From Geosiphon pyriformis (Eukaryota; Glomeromycota; Glomeromycetes; Archaeosporales; Geosiphonaceae): 64,000 bases of DNA. The notes below the pieces were generated by a model that was not told where the DNA came from, did not search any database, and saw only the letters and a list, made by a program, of their open reading frames with translations. A program made the position numbers and the translations under genes. The stretch spans positions 446,035 through 510,034 of the forward strand of contig JAAOMT010000400.1 of NCBI GenBank assembly GCA_016748015.1, written 5' to 3'. This document shows, in pieces, positions 57,458-64,000 of the stretch (its first letter is position 1; every line of letters starts with the position of its first letter).

Positions 57458-58885
57458 ATTTTTAAAGCTTCCAAAAAGTAATATGGAAAAGATGTAGCAA
57501 GGGTGTTTAAATGTCCCGACCCTTTGACAATTAACAGGCTATCTAATAGTAAGATAAATTCTCGAGTAGTGTTTGGGAATCTCTATTTTTAATAAATTCG
57601 ACGTGCAGAACCAAATTTTTTATTGGACAGATTATCCTATTATCTATTAAAATTTAGAAGTCATTTGACTATGCTGGCATCTCATAGTTGTGCCATCAAA
57701 AAATTTTGTGATGATTTTCTTTGTTGCCAAGCCCCATAATCTGACATTATTAAAATGTTGAAACAATTGTCACACAAAAATTTTTTTGTATTAAAGTTTA
57801 CCATTTGGAAATCTATTGAACATGGAATGGGGATCGTCAAAGACAAATGTAAAAGAACCGAGGCAAATTCCCTTATAGTGCTATTTTTTTTATTGTAATA
57901 CCGGTTAAATTGATAATGTTAATTAGCTGTACCTCACAACTTACAATAATCCACTTTGTTTCAAACAAGAGCTATTTCGACCTTAAAAATAAGTATGGCA
58001 AGAAAAAGAGATATAATACAAGATTTTATATAATACAATAATGAAGGAAATTATTAATAAACACCATTTGGACAGGATTCTTGGTCAGAAGCGATTTTTT
58101 GCTTTTTTCCCAGATATTTCAAAGGAGATTTCTATTATTATATATTTTGATTTTTTCATATGAAAAATGCGTAATAGATTAAATTAAAGACAATTAATAT
58201 TCAATTTTTATAAAAAATGAAAGAAAAACCCTCCCCCCTCCCAAAAAAAAAATGTATTTTCTTTAATTTCGAACAAAAAAAAAATTTTTATTCAAATTTA
58301 TTCCTTGAAATTAATTAAGGCTTGAATTTCTCAGTTTAATTTCGGCATTATATTTTTAGATAATTTCATTATTTTAAATGGTTCATTTTAATGATTAAAT
58401 ATTGTTGTTATTTAATTTTTGAAATTTCAATCAGAAAGGTCAAAAAATAAAATCACATTTATCAAAATATTTTAATTATTTAATTATTATATAAACTGTT
58501 AATATAAAAAGTGAAAATTTATTATTTAAGTGTTCCAAAGATATTTTTTACAAAAACAATAAATTTATGATTTTTTTTTGAAATGAGATTTTCTCTGAAA
58601 TTTTTTTATATTTGAATAATTTCTTAAATTAAGTCTTTATTTGATTTAATTGGCAATTTTTAAATTACTTGTTATTGGATAAATCACGCGACTTTCCCGA
58701 TCCAAATGTAAAATATGTAAGAAAAGTTGGGGTTTCATGAAACAAGGAGTTTAAAATATCAAAAAGACCCATATGAATATAAATTTTATTTAAAAAGAGC
58801 CATTTGACGAAAGGCTTATCAAAATTTTAAACTGACAGCTAGAAAGATATGGTCATATCTTGCAGATACAATAAAAGAAAGATTC
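57458..58885. other. Intergenic, GRF gene promoter and transaldolase 3' flank
   Basis: AT-rich, no frames or RNAs recognised. Contains a C-tract CCCTCCCCCCTCCC at about 58230-58243. Confidence 0.6.
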
Positions 58886-60409
58886 CTATGATAAGCGTTT
58901 CCGTAGTTCATTTCTCAATTTTACAGCGTCTTTGGCGAAATTGCGAATACCATCAGCAAGTTTCTCGGTAGCCATAGCATCTTCATTCAATGCCCACCGG
59001 AAAGATTTTTCGTCAAAAGTAACCTTCTTTTCGGCATTAAGCTTAGCTAAATTTGTTAAATTCATTAATAATTAGTGGGGTTGAACTTTCAAAATTAAAA
59101 TCCCCAACTAACCTTTTTCGGGGCTTAATTTACGCTCGACTTGTGTAGTGTCTTGATTTAATTCATGCAATAAAGCTGGACTAATGGTCAAGAAATCACA
59201 TCCAGCCAATTCCTTAATTTCGCCCGTATTTCTGAACGAGGCACCCATAACAATTGTTTTGTATCCGTATGTCTTGTAATAATTATAAATACTTGTAACG
59301 GATTGGACCCCAGGATCTTCTGTCGGGGCAAAATCCTTGCCACTGTTTTTCTTGTACCAGTCAAGAATACGACCAACAAATGGTGAGACCAGAGTGATAC
59401 CAGCTTCAGCACAGGCTACCGCCTAACAATTATAAGAAACAATTAGAAATGAATTGCGTTTTTTCCTAATAATGGATAAATTTTGAATTTACCTGAGCAA
59501 AAGAGAACAACAAGGTTAAATTGCAATGGATTCCTTCCTGTTCTAGTTGTTTTGCTGCTTGGATACCTTCCCATGTAGATGCTATCTTGATTAATACACG
59601 CTCTTTTTCAATCCCAATTTCCTTGTATAGACTAATTAAACGTTTGGCCTTCGCGATGGTGGCTTCCTTGTCGAAGGAAAGCTTTGCATCAACTTCAGTT
59701 GAAACACGTCCCGGAATTATTTTTAAAATCTCACTCCCAAAGTTGATTAGCTATCGAGAGAAAGGAATTTGAATCAAGAAATCTCAATGAAGCCAAACAA
59801 TTGAGGGTAAATCAGGGAAACCTCTTACCAGTTTATCTAGAGCTAATTCGACTTTGTTTTCAAAATCACTATTATCAAGAAAAACAAAAATATTATTATT
59901 TATTGTAAGAAAATAGATAGATATCTTCCATTGGGTTAGAAGATATCCCATTACGCAATATATACTATGTGAATTAATCGATGCTAATCCACGAATTTTA
60001 TCCTCCACAAAATTAAATGATTGATATTTTAAAAAGACTTTTGACCTTTTGATCGCAAAGATCTATTTCTGAAACAATAAAAATTCCCAATTTTACCATA
60101 ACGCACATTTTATACATACCTTTCCTTTTCTTCGGCATAGGAAATTGCAGAATCAATTAAATGGGCATAATGCGGATTTTGTGACGCAGCCAAGATGAGA
60201 GAAGGATTAGTGGTGGCATCTTGGGGTTTATATTGAGCGATGGCTGTGATAATAAAAATTTCATAATTAATGTATCCCGTGAACCGAATATAGGTGAGCC
60301 AGATACTTCAAAAAATATAGATATTTATATAATAATACTTGCATTCGAAGTCGCCAGTATCAGCAACAATTGTAGTATATTGTTTTAACTGGTCGAGAAC
60401 GGAAGTCAT
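58886..60409 (-). CDS. TAL1: Transaldolase (six exons)
   Basis: Exons, in transcript order, 60409-60343, 60243-60120, 59868-59829, 59750-59493, 59422-59113, 59046-58886: 960 bp, 319 residues, the usual transaldolase length. The enzyme moves a dihydroxyacetone unit between sedoheptulose 7-phosphate and glyceraldehyde 3-phosphate in the cytosolic non-oxidative pentose phosphate pathway. Signatures: [36 protein letters not shown], the Schiff-base Lys in [22 protein letters not shown], and [11 protein letters not shown] followed by GASFRN. Intron 1 begins GCAAGT rather than GT; that boundary alone restores GDFE-S-IAQYKPQ. Exon 3 is only 40 bp. A TATA sequence (minus CTTTATATAG) lies about 75 bp before the ATG. 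All key residues are intact. Confidence 0.95.
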
Positions 60410-60483
60410 TATTATAAAGAAAAAATGGTTTTGAAGAATCAAATTAAAATTAAAGTGGCAACGGGAAAAGAAACAATCAACCC

Positions 60484-60496
60484 TTCTATATAAAGA
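60484..60496 (-). promoter_or_regulatory. TATA box of the transaldolase gene
   Basis: Minus strand TCTTTATATAGAA, about 75 bp before the ATG: correct spacing for a fungal TATA promoter. Confidence 0.5.
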
Positions 60497-60499
60497 TCA

Positions 60500-61827
60500 A
60501 AAAATCGGAACAGGTTTTTTAAATGATTTGTCATTTGAGTTTGATCAATCGAACATAATGTGTAATCATATGGAAAAAAGAGATAAATCTAACTTAATAT
60601 GGAATCGAACAATAATTAGTGATGAGATGACGGAATGCTTCGTTATATAAATAAATTTTGACATAAAGATTAATAATTCAAAAAGACTAAAAAGAGATTT
60701 TGCTTATTAATTATGTTTTTCGAGTCAGTTGAATTGGAAAATATAAGCTTTTTAAATTTGAAGTAAAAAGATATTATGCTCAAAAGGTTTACTATTTTTA
60801 TTAAAATGTTATATTGCATATTTGGTAAAATTTAATTTAAATATTAAAACATATTAATTTGTTAATTATTTAATACTAATTTTTTTTTTCTATTGTTTTG
60901 ATAAAAATATAATGAATTTAGTTAAATAACAAAAACTTTATTATTATAATTTATTTATTTTTTGGTCTTTCCATAAAAATAAAAAATAAAATAAAAAGAC
61001 CTAAAAAATTTTTTTATTACTTTTCACGAATAAAAAATGTTTTTAGTATTTTTTTTTTTTGAATAAAACCTTTGAACGGTTGAAAAAAGGGTTTATAAAT
61101 GGCTAATTTAACTATAAAAAAATACCACTATATCTTTTTCTTTCTTTCTTTCTTTCTTTCTTTCGTTAATAACTATTAAAAATAATGGCAATAATATTAA
61201 CATATAGTTTTGATTTTAATTTTAATTAAAATTTTTTTTAAAAATAGTAAATAAAAAAAAAGTGGTTTTATTGCATTAAAGAAAAATGAGAATATGCCTC
61301 CTTTCATTCCTTGAATATTTTGGTTATTCAGCGATTTTTGTTTTATCAGATTTTTTTCACTTATACTTTCCAAATAATTTTTTAATCAAGATTTTTTTTT
61401 CAATCTTTGTGATAATTGAGAATTTATTTTACATTAACTGGTAGAATTAAAAATTTTATTTTAAAATAAACAGAAAATCGAACCCCAATGGTAAAAATAT
61501 ATAATTTGACCGTAGAGTAAAGGATGCACTTTAATTTCATCTAGTTTTCTCTTTTTTTTACAATTAAAACGATTCACAAAATCAAATGCGAATTCACCCA
61601 AATCATATCGAAGTGGAAAGTTTCAAAAACCGAATTTTTATTTTTGAAAAATTTTTTGTTTCCAAAATTACAATACATAAAAAATATGGAGAACTTTTCT
61701 TCTTCAAAAATGCAACCATTTTAAATGAACCTACCTCTAATTGCAGCAACTCGTTAAACTGGAGGATTTAATTAAAACCACCACCATTAAAGACAAATCC
61801 CATTTTTTTAGACAAAACAAACCTCTT
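60500..61827. other. Intergenic between transaldolase and the 61828 gene
   Basis: AT-rich, with a (TTTC)n tract at about 61136-61163 and several poly-T runs. Frames at 61586-61771 and 61741-61923 (plus) have no support. No RNA gene recognised. Confidence 0.6.
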
Positions 61828-63033
61828 CTAAACATCCTCGATCTTTCTTTTCCCCTTCCCTCCAACACCATTAGCAACCGCAGTATTATTAAATTTGCTC
61901 ACTTCTTTCTTGAACATTTCTGAAGACCCCTTGATGACACGTGCAGTATTTAAACTAGCCTTCTCATTCTTTATGAGACCATTCTTTATTTGACTACTAT
62001 CAACTTTCTCGCTAGCAGACAAAGTTGGTCGAATTGTAATAGCCGAGCTTAATTTCACCTTATCATTTATCATATCTTGATTCGATTCACAGATTGGTTT
62101 TGAGATTGGTGGATCGATCAAGCTTTTCTGATCAGCCACAGTGTTAATCGGTATTTTCCCGGGCAATATTGAAGAATGCATAGGGTTCCCCAAAATATTT
62201 ATTCCTATATTAGAAACATTCTGGTCTACTTGGTCATCCGAGAAAGGATAAATCCATTTTGTACACTTTTCTGGGTGACCACATTTCCCGGTACAAACTT
62301 CATCTTCCAAAACATTCGGCTTCCTCACAGCCCCCATAGATGAGGATGATTGAAATTCTGGTTCAATATTTTCACGGAATGAATTCGAGTCATCAACAGA
62401 ACTTTCCAACAGAATAATCTCATCATTCTTCTCTCTGCTATCCCTTTGCACAGCTTCAACAATATTTTCTCTTTCCGCCTCTACCTCTTTATTAATTTCT
62501 TCAACGTGTTTCTCTTGTTCATATTCCAGATCTCTCACAATCTCTTCATGAACCTTTACATCAATTTCAACGAGCAACTGAGGTCTGTGATTAGGTTGTT
62601 TTCGATCAAATCGAACTCTGGCACACGATTCTGCCAAATTCCCATCTTCAACATTTTTCATATTTAAATACCAAGCATGTTCTTTCTTTTGCTTTTTTTC
62701 TTGTTTCTCTTCGGTCCTGATATCCAGTATCAACGATTCATTTTTGAAACTATCAAGTAATGCAACCTGACCAGGATACGAACCACGAATATATTGAATC
62801 TGTTGCTGTTGCAAAGCCTGAATGCTATAAGCGATCAATTCAGCAACACGTGTCGCTCCACGAAGAACTTTCCCAGGTCCTTCCTTCTCTGCTAGATTAG
62901 ATTTTATTTCTTTCCGAATGTTTTGATATGCTGTTTCGTTAATTAACGAGTTTCGTAAAATCTTGGAAGTACGTTGGTGAGACTGGGAAGAGAAGGATGG
63001 AACAAAATTTCCTTTCGTACGTGGTTGTGCCAT
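61828..63033 (-). CDS. Unrecognised 401-residue protein
   Basis: A single open exon, MAQPRTKGNFVPSF to GKGKRKIEDV and TAG. I do not recognise the family. Residues 30-95 (RNSLINETAYQNIRKEI, GATRVAELIAYSIQALQQQQ) look like a compact helical domain. Residues about 95-220 are highly charged with Glu/Lys heptads (REKNDE, VEEINKEVEAERENI), probably coiled coil. A CTGKCGHPEKC stretch near residue 250 could bind a metal. The C-terminal third is Ser/Lys-rich and ends in a basic GKGKRK segment, a possible nuclear signal. Host-like codon use and an undisturbed length argue for a real gene. A TATATAT at about 63076-63083 lies 45 bp upstream of the ATG. Function is unknown. Confidence 0.75.
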   Translation of the reverse strand: MAQPRTKGNFVPSFSSQSHQRTSKILRNSLINETAYQNIRKEIKSNLAEKEGPGKVLRGATRVAELIAYSIQALQQQQIQYIRGSYPGQVALLDSFKNESLILDIRTEEKQEKKQKKEHAWYLNMKNVEDGNLAESCARVRFDRKQPNHRPQLLVEIDVKVHEEIVRDLEYEQEKHVEEINKEVEAERENIVEAVQRDSREKNDEIILLESSVDDSNSFRENIEPEFQSSSSMGAVRKPNVLEDEVCTGKCGHPEKCTKWIYPFSDDQVDQNVSNIGINILGNPMHSSILPGKIPINTVADQKSLIDPPISKPICESNQDMINDKVKLSSAITIRPTLSASEKVDSSQIKNGLIKNEKASLNTARVIKGSSEMFKKEVSKFNNTAVANGVGGKGKRKIEDV

Positions 63034-63487
63034 TATTTTTATGGTATTTAGATGATGTGTGAAGAGAGAATGAAATATATATTTTTTGAATTTCTTTTTT
63101 TCTTAATTTTTTCTTAATTTTTTAAAATTGAAAAAAAGAATTTTAGGAATTTTTTACCGCCCCATGATTAATAAGAAATTGATCAAGAATCTTTTTTTAA
63201 AAAAAAATACCAAAAAAGGATGAACCTCTACACAAAATCTTTCCTCTTTCTCTTTCTCTCTCTCTTTCCAATTGTAATTGACGGCTGAAAAATTTATAAA
63301 GAGACCTGAATATAAATTATGAATCAAACAATCTTCTTCACAAGATATAGATATTAATATAATAACCTCAAAAACGTGATTCCTTTAAAAAAAACAAAAT
63401 ATACAATTTTACAATTTTTCATGAATCTAGCCTTTTTTTTTACAAACTTACTAAAATTACAAAAAATTACTATTCGTCCAAAAAAAT
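63034..63487 (-). promoter_or_regulatory. Upstream region of the 61828-63033 gene
   Basis: AT-rich, with a TATATAT at about 63076-63083 and a pyrimidine tract CTTTCTCTTTCTCTCTCTC at about 63242-63266. Poly-A and poly-T runs elsewhere; no gene. Confidence 0.4.
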
Positions 63488-63798
<311 letters not shown>

Positions 63799-64000
63799 TC
63801 CTTTTAGTTTTTTGAGGTTCAAAAAAAAAAATCATTTAAATATTTACATTGATAATTATATCCTCGATTAGTTAAATGCGTAATAGAATGACACTTTTAT
63901 CATGACATATTCCTGACATTATTTTTGAATAAGATTACTGGGAAAAACTTTTCAAGTGTGAGAAGTTGATTTAAATTTTTCAGCATTGCGCATATTAATG
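63799..64000. other. Right edge, no feature seen
   Basis: No frame, RNA or repeat recognised in the last 200 bases. Confidence 0.5.

Overview
The window looks like nuclear DNA of an arbuscular mycorrhizal fungus (Glomeromycotina, Rhizophagus-like). The reasons are extreme AT richness, short 70-100 bp spliceosomal introns, fungal host genes at the right end, and about 50 kb of nested, decaying retroelements of kinds I associate with that group. This is inferred from style and remembered families; no search was run. Two 20-N assembly gaps (16133-16152, 31710-31729) lie inside poly-A runs.

Layout. 1-1141: 5' end of an LTR element on the minus strand (gag start, PBS, LTR), inserted in a larger Ty3/gypsy element. 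1142-8015: gypsy copy A (minus). 8016-19551: gypsy copy B (minus), carrying three further LTR insertions. 19552-about 25850: gypsy copy C (plus). A, B and C share an unusual order: gag with zinc knuckle, aspartic protease, Cys-rich CxxC region, dUTPase, reverse transcriptase, RNase H, integrase. 26497-34050: LINE copy 2 (minus), split at 30490-33683 by gypsy element D, which has two LTRs, a PBS and a 4-bp target duplication but only a 1.27 kb deleted interior. 34050-52735: a LINE graveyard in which fairly GC-normal copies (3, 6 and 7) alternate with extremely AT-rich blocks, whose LINE ancestry (copies 4, 5 and 8) shows only on translation. Copy 7 (44505-51312) is nearly full length: ORF1 with CCHC knuckle, ATGA overlap, ORF2 with endonuclease, RT and RNase H, 3' UTR and poly-A. 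It is dead.

52736-64000 is an ordinary host segment. It holds a six-exon tandem PH-domain gene (plus), a GRF zinc-finger gene, a six-exon transaldolase gene with a GC-AG intron, and an unrecognised 401-residue protein gene (last three minus), followed by a 300-bp AAT microsatellite.

The retroelements appear to have been inactivated mainly by C:G to T:A transitions: Trp codons to stops, catalytic Asp to Asn, and transition-only differences between the two LTRs of D. The LTRs keep a TATATATA promoter and two conserved stem-loops, but carry one of three different tandem-repeat cassettes at the same U3 position. The dUTPase-bearing gypsy family with its Cys-rich domain and exchangeable U3 cassettes is the most distinctive system here.
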